Origin: Symbiodinium kawagutii
Lineage: Eukaryota > Sar > Dinophyceae > Suessiales > Symbiodiniaceae
Direction of reading: 5' to 3'
NCBI GenBank assembly: GCA_009767595.1
Contig: VSDK01022358.1
Coordinates: 153,351 to 217,350, forward strand
Length of the DNA: 64,000 nucleotides
Positions 36,252-47,164 of the stretch are shown here, piece after piece; the first letter of the stretch is position 1, and each line of letters opens with the position of its first letter. The position numbers and the translations under genes were made by a program. The notes below the pieces were generated by a model that was given only the letters and a program-made list of their open reading frames with translations, searched no databases and was not told the DNA's origin.

Positions 36252-38519
36252 GTGAGGCGCGTCTCGCAGCGCCAGCGCGCCTCGCGCCGCACGACCTGCC
36301 GTGGCCGCCGTTGAAAACCCGGGAGTTTCAGGGAGAAATCCAGGGGAAGTGATGGGTTGATTGGGAAATTGGTTGGTAAATTGTTGGTTGATTGGTTGGC
36401 TCAGTTTGGTTGATTGTTAGTTAATTGGTTGGTCAATTGATGGTGAAGTGCTGGGTTGATGTATCGTGAACGGTTCGTTCAAGTGATGCTTGAGTGATAG
36501 ATTAATGTGTGGGCAACGTTTGTTTTTTCGATAAATTTAATGATTTCATTGTGAATTGGTGGGTTAAATGATGCTGAATTGATGGTGTTGGTAGCTAGTT
36601 TTGTGGTTATATATGCTTAGTTGACGGTTATTGATAGTTTGGAATGGTCAACTGGTGGATGGCTTGCAGTCGTTGGTTCATGATGACGCCTAGTTAAGGC
36701 TTAGCAATGAAAGTTGACGGTTAGTAAATCATGTGTGGTTCATCAATAGGTTCAGTAGATGAGGTACCTCATGAAAATTTGGAGCGATGTCTCCGGAACT
36801 ATGTATTACAATGAATGGTTAGAGAATTGATGCTTGATCACTGGTTAATGAATGGTTAAGAAACGGTTCCTGAATTGTGTAGAAATGGTGAATTAAATTT
36901 TCTACCAGCCAATACCGGTGACTCATGGCAAATAGGGGATGTCAACTGGATGCTCGTACATCACCAGATCATACTTGATATTGTTTATGCACAGAATCAG
37001 AGGTGATGCTACCCAAATTGGTGGTGGCAAAATAGCGATATCAACCACTTAAGTAGCCTATGTGTTGGGCATCAACCAGCCAACAGCATGCAGTTGTCCA
37101 TAGAGATCTATAAAGTGAGTTGCTATCCCACGCAACTGCCATCCCTAAGTGGCCATGTGCAGTCACTGCGCAGCAGCGGCGAAGCTTCAGCAACACCGGT
37201 AATGATACAGCCACGACTGGTTGGTTAGTGAAGCTTTGCAAAATTGATGCAGCACAAGATAGCATAGATATCGCAAGCATTGTAAGCTATATACATATGA
37301 TTAGTAATAAGATATCGCAATTGAGCTATTCTATATTGATATAGTCAATATTCTAAGCCATAGTCACACAGTTATACTAAGTTTAGTCATTTGGTTGTTC
37401 CAAAAATAGTTGGGGCCACTATGGCGTGAGAAACACCCATTTATGCATGTACATTTCGATCGGGAAATCACCGCCGTGGCAGGAGAGCCGACCCGCGTGA
37501 GTTCTTGCGCAACGTGTTTGGCTCACCTTCCAACAAGCTGATGGATTGGTGAGACTAAGATGCTAAACCGATGACAGTGCAGTGTGATACCCCTCCCAAG
37601 TTGGACACCCTCTGGTGATATGATAAGCTGGTTCGCGGCATGACTGTCTTGTTCATTTGTTTCTAAAAAAGACACTGGTAGCTAGATGATACTGCTCGGT
37701 GGCCAAGAAGGGCTTGTTGGTTTGAAGTACTCTTGATTTTTGAAGGATGTGTGTCATTATTGTTGAAGTATGTTGTTCGCAACCTTTCCAAGTATGCGTC
37801 CCATGAGCTTGGAAAGTAGCCACCTCTCGTGGTAGTTGAAACCATCGATTCAAGAGGGACAAAGACGTTGGCCAACTTGCTTTTCGCAGACTGGCAACAT
37901 GCTGGTTGTATTTCGAATAGACACCACAGGAGCTGGTTCTGACAGCTGTTGTCACCATAAGGTTCAACAAGCTGTTCGACACCAGAGGTTTTTGTTGGCA
38001 ATAGACTTGTCTCAAAGAGCTATCCAGCTGCGAAATTTCGACTGGCCATTCCCTCTTTGTAGCTAGTCCGTACCAGAATCAGATGACAGGAAGCTGCATG
38101 ATGCTCGCTCGCACCTCCGCCTCATCCTGCTTGCGATTGAACTCGCCATGCTTCTACTCCAAGAACTCAAACGAGTTGTTGCTTATCGTTGGTTCGTATC
38201 CTCCACCAAGGTCGAAAAAAGGGCTGAACGGCTGAAGTCTTATTTTGTAGTCACTGCATGGTAGGTATATTATATAGTAAGTAGCTGGTAGCTGAATATT
38301 ATCCCTTCATAGCTGATATTATATACAGTAATTGATCATTACTGTGCTTATTGTTGTTTCTCATCCCCTGGTACACACCATCAGCCTACTCCTGGTGGAA
38401 TCGATCGCCCGACCTTGACCTAGTTGGGATTGGAGACACCCAGGGCTCCAGCCGCAATTGGTTTCAGGAATCGTAGAGATATTTCAGGAGTCAACCACCA
38501 GCAACAGCACGGAAACTGA

Positions 38520-38624
38520 TGTTTCTCAAGCCAGTTTGGGGAACCCAGAGCTATGGTTGGTTTCAAACTAGAAATGATTGATTTGAAGGTGATAACCGGG
38601 GGTGCCCACATTTAAAAAACCACC
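38520..38624. mobile_element. degenerate M2 element
   Basis: gatgtttctcaagcc at the left and ttaaaaaaccaccat at the right are decayed inverted repeats. The interior ggttggtttcaaac and gggggtgccc blocks match M2. Confidence 0.4.
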
Positions 38625-38877
38625 ATATGCAAGAACCCGGGATCAGAGGGAATAGTACAGTAGGGGATAACAACCAGCAATCATAGAGAATATGATAGCC
38701 AGCAACAGCGGTTTTTGCTTAGTAAGCTTCTGAAAACTTGAGGTTCGCAAATTATTTGGCAGGAGAAATTGCACGACTTGTTCGGGGCCTGCCCGTGGCC
38801 AGGTAGCACAGCTTCGCCAGCGGTGTGTCAACTTGGTTGATTAGACCGTTGAGTAACCTAACATAGAGGTGCTTCTT

Positions 38878-38944
38878 TGGTTGGTGGTTTCAAACTTTTT
38901 TTTCCCTAGTAGTTGTTAACATATGGGTTAAAACCACCAATCAG
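38878..38944. mobile_element. short M4-like element, 67 bp
   Basis: tggttggtggttt at the left pairs with aaaaccaccaatca at the right. The middle is shorter than in full M4 copies. Confidence 0.45.
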
Positions 38945-39668
38945 TTCTAGTGAACCAGTATGGTATCGTATCGGATGAAAGGTATTTTGGTCATTGTCGT
39001 GTCCAGGGCTGCCACCAACTTCCCACACTCTAGAGCCAAAGGGATCTACCCACAGGTAGAAAAGGCGGATGGTGCGCAGGCATGCACAATGGAGCCATAT
39101 AGAGCTTCAAAGCGAAATGTTTGGAAATGCCAAGTTGACTTTGACCATGGAGAAGGGGTCAACTTCCCTGACCCTGTCGAATGTTTACTGTATATATTAG
39201 CGTAGATGCACCACTAGTAATTCACATGGGCGCTCTGTGCCACCACGAGGTTGTGGCCTGGAGTGTGGCACTTCGACAGCCACTCAGAAGGATTCCATCC
39301 AGGGGGGTACATACATATTGGGAAACAGGGCTCCACCTCTTTTTCTTACTTCTGGGTTGGTCATCAATTCATACAGTTGACTATCAAAAATCAGCATGTT
39401 CCATCATGTTTTCATCATATCTACCGCGATCTATCATTGAGCATCAAGTGGTGCATCGTCATCATGAACCACCATTACTCGCATCATTGATCATTGATCA
39501 TCATTATTCCCATCATCAAGGATCATAGGTACCATCCTTAGCCCATCCTCACGCACAATTATGATTATCAGCAATAATTATCATGAATTATGAATGATTA
39601 TCATTAGTTGTCATTCACTACATACAGTTATCAGTAATCATCAGTAAGTATCAGCAGGTATCACCAAT

Positions 39669-39810
39669 CACAAAGTATTATAAATGATCATTAACTATCA
39701 TTCACTAATCATTCATTTTCACAAAGTATTATAAATGATCATTAACTATCATTCACTAATCATTCATTTTCACAAAGTATTATAAATGATCATTAACTAT
39801 CATTCACTAT
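39669..39810. repeat. 51-bp tandem repeat, about 2.8 copies
   Basis: The unit starting cacaaagtattataaatgat recurs at 39669, 39720 and 39771 with no difference seen by eye. It is non-coding. Confidence 0.9.
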
Positions 39811-41610
39811 CATTAAACATTCATCATCCTCCTCTTTGCCACGAGTAAGCAACTGTCGTAGTCGGTTCTTATCAGTGCCACACGCTCGTTGCGGACCGCA
39901 CCAGACCCAGGGCTGCCAAAAGGTGCTGCTTCGCAGCAGGTCAACCAAGGAACCAACCAACTTGCCAATGTGAATGGTGAAGTGGTTGGTGAACCATTAC
40001 CAACAGTTATAGTTGGTTAGTGGTTGGTAAGTGGTTCATCAATTGGAAGCTACCAACCACTTACCAACTAATTGTGAATAGTCAACTAACTAGAGCTGGT
40101 TGGTACACAATGCTTGCCAATGGTTCACCGACTATCATGTACCAACGTCAACCATTGTGTACCAACCAACTCCAGTTACTGTGAATCGATGATACCGTTG
40201 GGTAAACTAACTGGGCAATGTAAGATCCACCATTTGTTAGTGGTGTCCCCAGCTTTTGCATTGCCGGGTTAGGGACTACCAGAGGGTGGTTAGTAGTCAC
40301 GTGGTTGCTTGGTGGTGTGGTTCACGAGATGATGAGGAATGGTTGATCGGGACCTGGGTGCGGTGCGTTTTGTTTTGCCCCATGAAACGCGGATGCTACA
40401 TCAACACGGTGGGTAGTCGGAAAGGATCGGTTGATGGCTACATGTTGGTAAAGGTTGAGGGGCCATACATACTATCCAACCGTCAACCTCAGCACCTGTC
40501 AACCTGGTCGGTGGTTGAGCCGCAGAACAGTTTATGGACATTCAGCTCCTTTGGTGCAGGGCTAGATTCACGGGCCCGGGTGCCTATGGTTACTATGGGG
40601 GCCTGTTACCAGTCGAAGCAACAATCTCGCTCCTTGTGCGGCCAGCTGAGTTGTTCAGAATCCTGAAGTGAATCTCCAGCGATGTGATGTTGCTGGACAT
40701 ACACCCGAAATCAGCATGAAATAGAAGACAGCTGTTCGCAGAAGAAACGAGGGTGTTTCTGTTAATCATCAATGGTGGCTGATGACGCTTAAACAGTTTT
40801 TTTAAATTTACTCGATACCAATGCTTGTTGATAGATAAATGATTGTGAAAAATAGTTCAAGCATGTAACCTGGTTAATTGATAGTTAAGATCAAAATGCC
40901 AGCTAGTTACTTACTTGAAAAAAGGTTGAATCACTATCATGCTTCCTGAGCATTGTGTGATGGTCTAGATGCCAGCAATTGATGCTTAGCTGGCTATTTA
41001 GCCCGAAACACACAGACTGATGCAAGCGCAACATTGCTACCATTCACTAAGGAAGCTAGTAAAGCATGGTTGGAAAGTTGATGCACTACAAGTCGATCAC
41101 AAGATCTGACTCTAGTTACACTTGGCCTTGCAAATCCTGCTTGATCACTAGTGCTACCATCAACCACTCACTAGAAGTTGATCACAAGCATCTAGTTCCT
41201 TGTGAACTGAGTTGATCCCATGGTCAATGGTTACTCACCAGCTAAGCTTGTTACTGCAATTATGGTTTTCAACCATTTGTAAGCTTACTAACCAGCTGGT
41301 TCGTTGCATCCCATGGTCAATGGTTACCACTGGTTATTTGGTTAGTAACCTTATAAATTACCTTTGTTGATCAGTCAGTTCCTGTCAACCATCTTAAGTT
41401 AGTTATCCCATGGTCAGTGAAATCGCTGGTGATTACTAACTTACCATGGTTGATGTAACTTACCACTCAAACCATGCGCTTACCACTGTTTACATCAGTT
41501 ATCCCACGCTTACCATGGTAAGTTAACTGGATGCTTACCACTGCTTACTGGTTATATACCACTGTTTGCTGTCAACCATGGTAAGTGAGTTATCCCATGG
41601 TTACTGAAAT

Positions 41611-41724
41611 GGCTGTGGGTCAAAACCCCGTACCCCTGGTTCCCCTATCATTAACCATTGTTTTCCCTACTATTACTGGTCATTTTCCCCCATTATTGGT
41701 TGGTTAAGAGCTTGACCCATAGCC
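41611..41724. mobile_element. MITE family M1, 114 bp, TSD aaat
   Basis: It begins ggctgtgggtcaaaacccc and ends cttgacccatagcc. It is flanked by aaat at 41607-41610 and at 41725-41728. The interior is nearly the same as the 31655 copy. Confidence 0.85.
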
Positions 41725-41884
41725 AAATCACGCTTACCACTCAAACATTTGATGTTTCGCTGGTGACCATGGCATGGGGCCATGGAGCTTTTGGACGACG
41801 CCTTGGTGTTGAAGGCGCCGTCACGCCCCGGGACGCTGCTGAGTGGATGATGGTGGATGAGTCGTAGGAGTGGGTGAAACAGGA

Positions 41885-41983
41885 CTGGTTGGTGGTTTTT
41901 AGCAGATTTTTCCTTGGGTAGAACAAAGGATTGGTTGGTTGACTCATGTGTTTTCTTCATAGGGGTTTGAAACCACCAGCCGG
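41885..41983. mobile_element. MITE family M4, 99 bp, TSD agga
   Basis: It begins ctggttggtggtttt and ends gaaaccaccagccgg. The flanking agga at 41881-41884 and 41984-41987 is a candidate 4-bp target-site duplication. Confidence 0.65.
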
Positions 41984-42080
41984 AGGAAAATAGCATGGTT
42001 GCAGTGGTTGACCATCTAAGAAGGATTATATATATATGGGATCGGGGGAATAATCGTGCCCCTTGGGAACTCTTTAAAGG

Positions 42081-42185
42081 CATACATACATACATACATA
42101 CATACATACATACATACATACATACATACATACATACATACATACATACATACATACATACATACATACATACATACATACATAC
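42081..42185. repeat. (CATA)n microsatellite, about 26 units
   Basis: A perfect cata tetranucleotide run of about 105 bases. All six frames across it stay open only because of composition. Confidence 0.95.
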
Positions 42186-42889
42186 CGGCAGACAGACAGA
42201 CAAAAACAAAACCTCCAAACTGGTTGACTAATCTCATTTTATAAATAACTACTGGTTTGCCCCGATTTAAAAAGACATCATGTCATCAATGTCATGAAAT
42301 GTTCACTACCAATGGATCGACCTAAGTGAACTATCCTTGGCTGCAAACTTGAATTTGATTAATATTCAGACATGAGTCCATGAAGTCAATGACCATAGCA
42401 ATGACTATATCACACAAATGAAAACGATCATCCATAGTATGGGTTGGATGTTTTCTTTACTGATCAAGAACTGGTTGGTGGTTTCCACTATTTGTTCTTC
42501 CAGACTAACAAGTGGTTGGTTGATTCACTGCAGCATCATATGTTTTCAGAACCTTCACTATGGCTTCGCTTTTTTCATTATAAGGGCAACTGAACAAGTT
42601 TACAATGAGCCATCAAGCCACCTCAGTGTGATCACATGATCAATATAGATGATCCATGGTGCATCATGCCTAGATCAACCATAACCATTATCAACAGCTA
42701 TCAACAAAGCCATCATATGATTAGATATGCCAACATTGTTTTTACCTAAAGAAATCAGTTTGGATTCTGCTTCAAGGACAAAGAGTGAAAACCCCAAATG
42801 CATTTGAAAACCCCAAATGCAATGACCATGGCTTCAAGGTTGCTTATAAGCAGGCAGGGTTGCTTATAAGCAGGCTAAGATGACAAAGG

Positions 42890-43740
42890 AAATAGGGACC
42901 TTCCATTCCATGACTTTCAGCAGGTTTGGTTTCAAAACCTGGAACTGTCCCTATTTCCCTTATGTCCCCTAAGGAAAAAAGACGGGAAACCTGTAACTGT
43001 CCCTATTTCCCCTATTTCCCTTATGTTTGGGAGAGATCCCTAAGGATGTTGGGCTCCCAAGGAGACAAGGGAAATAGGGACAGTACAGGGTTTTGAGCAG
43101 GTTTGGTTCCAAAACCTGTAACTGCCCCTATTTCCCCTATGTCCCCTAAGGAAAAAAGACGGGAAACCTGTAACTGTCCCTATTTCCCCTATTTCCCTTA
43201 TGTTTGGGAGAGATCCCTAAGGATGTTGGGCTCCCAAGGAGACAAGGGAAATAGGGACAGTACAGGGTTTTGAGCAGGTTTGGTTCCAAAACCTGTAACT
43301 GTCCCTATTTCCCCTATGTCCTCTATCAAAAAAATAGAGGAATCCTGGTACTGTCCCTATTCCCCCTATTTCTCCTATGCTTGGGAGAGATCCCTAAGGA
43401 TGTTGGGCTCCCAAGGAGACAAGGGAAAAGAGGTTGGCTCCAGATCTCTCCCAAACATAGGGGAAATAGGGGAAATAGGGACAGTTACAGGTTTCCCCTA
43501 TTTTTTTGTTAGGGGACATAAGGGAAATAGGGACAGTTACAAGTTTTGGAACCAAACCTACTGGAAGTCCTGCACTGTCCCTATTTTCCCCTATTTTGGA
43601 GAAGATCTCTATAGAGGTTTGCTCCAGATCTCTCCCAAACATAGGGGAAATAGGGGAAATAGGGACAGTACCAGGTTTCCCCTATTTTTTCCTTAGGGGA
43701 CATAAGGGAAATAGGGACAGTACAGGAGTTTCAACAATCA
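42890..43740. repeat. 177-bp tandem array with inverted arm
   Basis: About three units of 177 bases (marker taaggatgttgggctcccaa at 43041, 43218 and 43395) are followed from about 43435 by reverse-complement versions. The whole block can fold into a long hairpin. The core actgtccctatttccc or its complement occurs about 13 times. Long ORFs here are by-products of the repeat. Confidence 0.85.
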
Positions 43741-44361
43741 GAATTTTGTCTAGAATTGGTGAAGCAAAGGAATTTTAAAGGTGCTTGGAATTGTTCAAGC
43801 AGAGGAATGTTATTGTTATTTGAAATTGGTGAAGCAAATGCAAAATTAGTCATTGTTACATTTACAGATTTGCATGGGCACTGGGGAATAACGATAACCA
43901 ACAAATATTGCTTAAACCATTCACAAGGGGCACGGTTATTCCCCAGTACCCATATATATATGATTCTGGGTCGACTGTTTACGGCCATCAATCATTGTTG
44001 ACAATGGAATTAAGTTTGACTTAATGGTATCATAGACTATGATTAATAGTATCATTGATTCCATTGTCAAACTTAAGTATCATATTGTCAATCTATACTT
44101 ATCAAGTGTTGGATCCCAACACTTTTGTGTCAATTAAGTATCATTAGTTGCCACGTCTTGGTGCTAGGGTCATTGACGCTCTTGTGGAGCATCACTGACA
44201 ATCATTGAGCATTGCTATGTGATGTGTTTTTTGGCCAGTGGTTGACCCAATGGCCGTTGACTTAATTGGGTTGAACATTTACCACTGAGTTATCACCAAC
44301 TATTGGCTATCCATTGGATCACCATGAACCATCATGAATCACCAACGAATAAGCACCATGT

Positions 44362-44514
44362 GGTGGTTTCTTAAAATGGGGGAACCTCCAAATCATCATA
44401 TTAATCATTTCTAGTAATAAACGAACCTTTTTCGGGGTATAATTGTTGGTGAACTTGTCCCCCAGTAACCACAACCACTAAGAAAACGTTACCTTTGTGA
44501 CTTGAGAAACCACC
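44362..44514. mobile_element. M2 element with an extra internal segment
   Basis: ggtggtttcttaaaa at the left and ttgagaaaccacc at the right are inverted repeats. The middle is longer than in other copies and has its own partial symmetry, suggesting a nested insertion. Confidence 0.45.
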
Positions 44515-44772
44515 GTGTAGTAGTTGTTTGGCCATTCTTGTTGATTGGTCCCCATTATTCTGAATCAATTTTAGGAATAAACCAACCATTTTTGGGTACC
44601 CCTATTTTCAAGAAACCATCATATATGGTTGGTATATGCCTTTTTAATCCTTATTACTGTTGGAGAACTTATCCCCTATTATCAACCATTATCAATGCTT
44701 CAAGCGCCCCTATGCCTTTTCGAACTCCCCGGCTGTGTCGCCAGCACCGTTGTGCCGTTGTCGTTGCTGCAG

Positions 44773-44888
44773 GTGCTGCAGTTCTGTTCCCTGCGCTCCA
44801 TCGCCTCCTGGGAAGCCGCGGGGCGACCGTTGGGCCGACACTTCGGTCTGGGAGAGACGAGGCGACACGCCACGGGGCTGGGTCTCAG
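44773..44888 (+). CDS. candidate exon in a GC-rich island
   Basis: Between the acceptor cgttgctgcag and the donor gtggtg, the frame reads VLQFCSLRSIASWEAAGRPL and continues to TGLGLR. It contrasts strongly in GC with its surroundings. No domain was recognised. A second frame is also open. Confidence 0.33.
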
Positions 44889-45007
44889 GTGGTGATGGCT
44901 GGCGCCACGGCACGGTGCCTGGGTCAGGTGGTGATGAAAGTGGGGAATGGTAGGTCAGTGGTTCATAGTAGGGGATAAGTTCAGCAACAATAGTGGTGAA
45001 ACAACTA

Positions 45008-45109
45008 CTGGTTGGTGGTTTGATTCACATTTTGATGGTTTTCCCGAGAAATCATTAACAAATGGTTGGTTGACTCATATTTCTCAAAGGGGTTGAAATC
45101 ACCAACCAG
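45008..45109. mobile_element. MITE family M4, 102 bp
   Basis: It begins ctggttggtggtttgatt and ends gaaatcaccaaccag, a 14-bp inverted repeat with one mismatch. The upstream bases aaacaacta are also shared with the copy at 1431. Confidence 0.6.
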
Positions 45110-47164
45110 TATATCAGTGGTGATGATTGGTGGAGAATGATTGGTTAGTGAAGAAGATGGTTGTGATTGTTGAATGATCAGTGGTGATGATTGGTGACTT
45201 GTGGGGATGAAATTGGTGAATGGTTAGTCAACAAGATGGTGAATGAGATGATGAACGGTGGGTGAATAGTGATGGTCGCCAATAAGGATGATCACCAATA
45301 AGGATGATTCATATTGATTGGTGATTAGTGGTGATTGATGGAGTGATTCACGACTAGAATGATAAGGTTAGTGGTGGTGGATTAATGATGAGTGGTGTTG
45401 GTGAACAAGAATGATTGATGGAGTGATTGATGACTTATATAGATGATGGAAATTGATGGTATTTATGGTTGATCCCTCGTTCGCGATGGTTGATTGAGCT
45501 AATCATGGCCTATTATGGTTAATCAGAGCTGAGTCATGGCCAATGATGGCTAGATGGTGATGGTCAATGATGGTCAATGATGGTCAATGGTGGTCAACGA
45601 CGGTCAGTAACGGATATTCATAATGGTTGACCAGCAGTTGGCAAGTCATTGGTCAATGGTTCGTAAATGTTCAGAATGATGGTTGATGATGGCTGATGAT
45701 GGTGTCGACACTGGCAACACTCGTTAAAAAGGGTTGATGCATGGTTAATCCTGGTCAATAAAGGTGGATCACAAGGATCAGATCATAACGCTGATCGAAA
45801 AGCAGCCCCATAGAAGTTCTACAAAAGGCATCATTTGACATCGAAAAGCTCCTGGAGCATCACTGACATTCATTGCTTCCACAACCATTAGTAGTATCAA
45901 TCAGCATCAACCATTGCAAACTGTTGCCAACTATGGTTGATCTGTCAATGTCCACCATCATCAACCATTCCCTATACTTCCAGTTACCACAAAGTTTGGG
46001 CTGGTAAGTAACCCCAGGTACAACAGCTGGTAGAACCCAGGTACCTGGCTAATGATTAATGTCAACAATAATCAACCAATGTCAACAATCGTTGGTTGGC
46101 CAGCTTGTCAATGCCAAGCTTCATCAACCATTCCCTATGCTAATCGTAGGTAACCAACCCCAGGTATTAGCCAAAGTCAATGTCAAGCATCATCAAACTA
46201 ATATCTTTCATAGCTGTTGAAACTACCAACCAGTAATGATCATAGTCAACCATCATTACCAGATATAACATGATATAACCATCACCCATTGTTATTTTCG
46301 ATGACCCATGGATCTCTTTCTATCGAGGCGCCCAGCAAGGGCCGGGGCCAGGGATGTTTGAAAATGGCAAGAAGCCTCCGCTGATGCCACTGGTGATGGA
46401 TCATGGGTCATGGTGGTGGTTGTTCGTGTGGTTGATGATGGTTGATCAACATAAAATGCTGTTGATGATGGTTCATGATTTGGTTGATGAGCTGATTTTC
46501 ATGATGGTTAATGGCTGATCATGGTGCTTGATCATTGATGGTTCATGATTCTAGATGATGATGCTCAGTGATGTTTGATCATTTGGAAAGGTGGTTCTTG
46601 GATGCAGCAGCCAACAAGTCGGTTGAGACCCATCATCGAAGGGAACTGTTCCTCAAAAAGCGAAAAATCATCAAATCAATGACGCACATGCATCAGTTAT
46701 TGTTAAACAATCCATATCAGTGAGTAGATGTCATATATCACTGTCATGACCTTTCGAATCATTTGCTTTACGAACACTTGGGTCTACCCCGCAAGCCCTG
46801 GGAAACGCTTGCCGCTTGACACGTGTCACCGTGGACTTGACATGAGTTTTGCTGACTGAGAGCATGTACAACCAACAATGGTTGGCTGATCAATGGGGTT
46901 GAGATGGATTGAGTAGTGGTCAACAGACGATATTGCTACTTATAGGCATCCACTCATGCTGGTTAGCAAGAATGGTCACGGCTGAGCAACTGTTGCATGA
47001 CGTTGTAACACGGGGTCACCCATCCGGTCAAACATGTTGGTTTGAAGGTTGAGTGATTAAGTGACCATGTAATCGATCTAGTCACCTACTGAGTCATTCA
47101 GTCATCCAAGATATATCCATCAGCTTACAAATGAGGGGAACGTGTCCCTAGATTCAGCTCTGCA

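Larger units (their letters stand above)
24372..47164. other. long non-coding stretch with repeats and exon-like islands
   Basis: About 22.8 kb without any long credible ORF. It is rich in tgatggttgatga, aaccaacc and similar simple sequence, with MITE copies and tandem arrays listed separately. A few GC-rich islands flanked by plausible splice sites (27649, 30146, 31284, 34756, 36202, 44773) could be later exons of the kinase gene or of another plus-strand gene. Nothing else was recognised. Confidence 0.6.

Noticed and set aside
40256-40666. 136-residue plus-strand ORF
   Set aside because: The longest ORF in its area, but it shows no domain, no GC-rich third positions and no related sequence nearby.
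41673-42218. 181-residue minus-strand ORF with (MYVC)n
   Set aside because: It is the (CATA)n microsatellite read in frame plus flanking MITE sequence. All frames across it are open.
43270-43778. Overlapping ORFs with repeated RGNRGNRDS and FPLFF
   Set aside because: They are by-products of the 177-bp repeat array, open in several frames.
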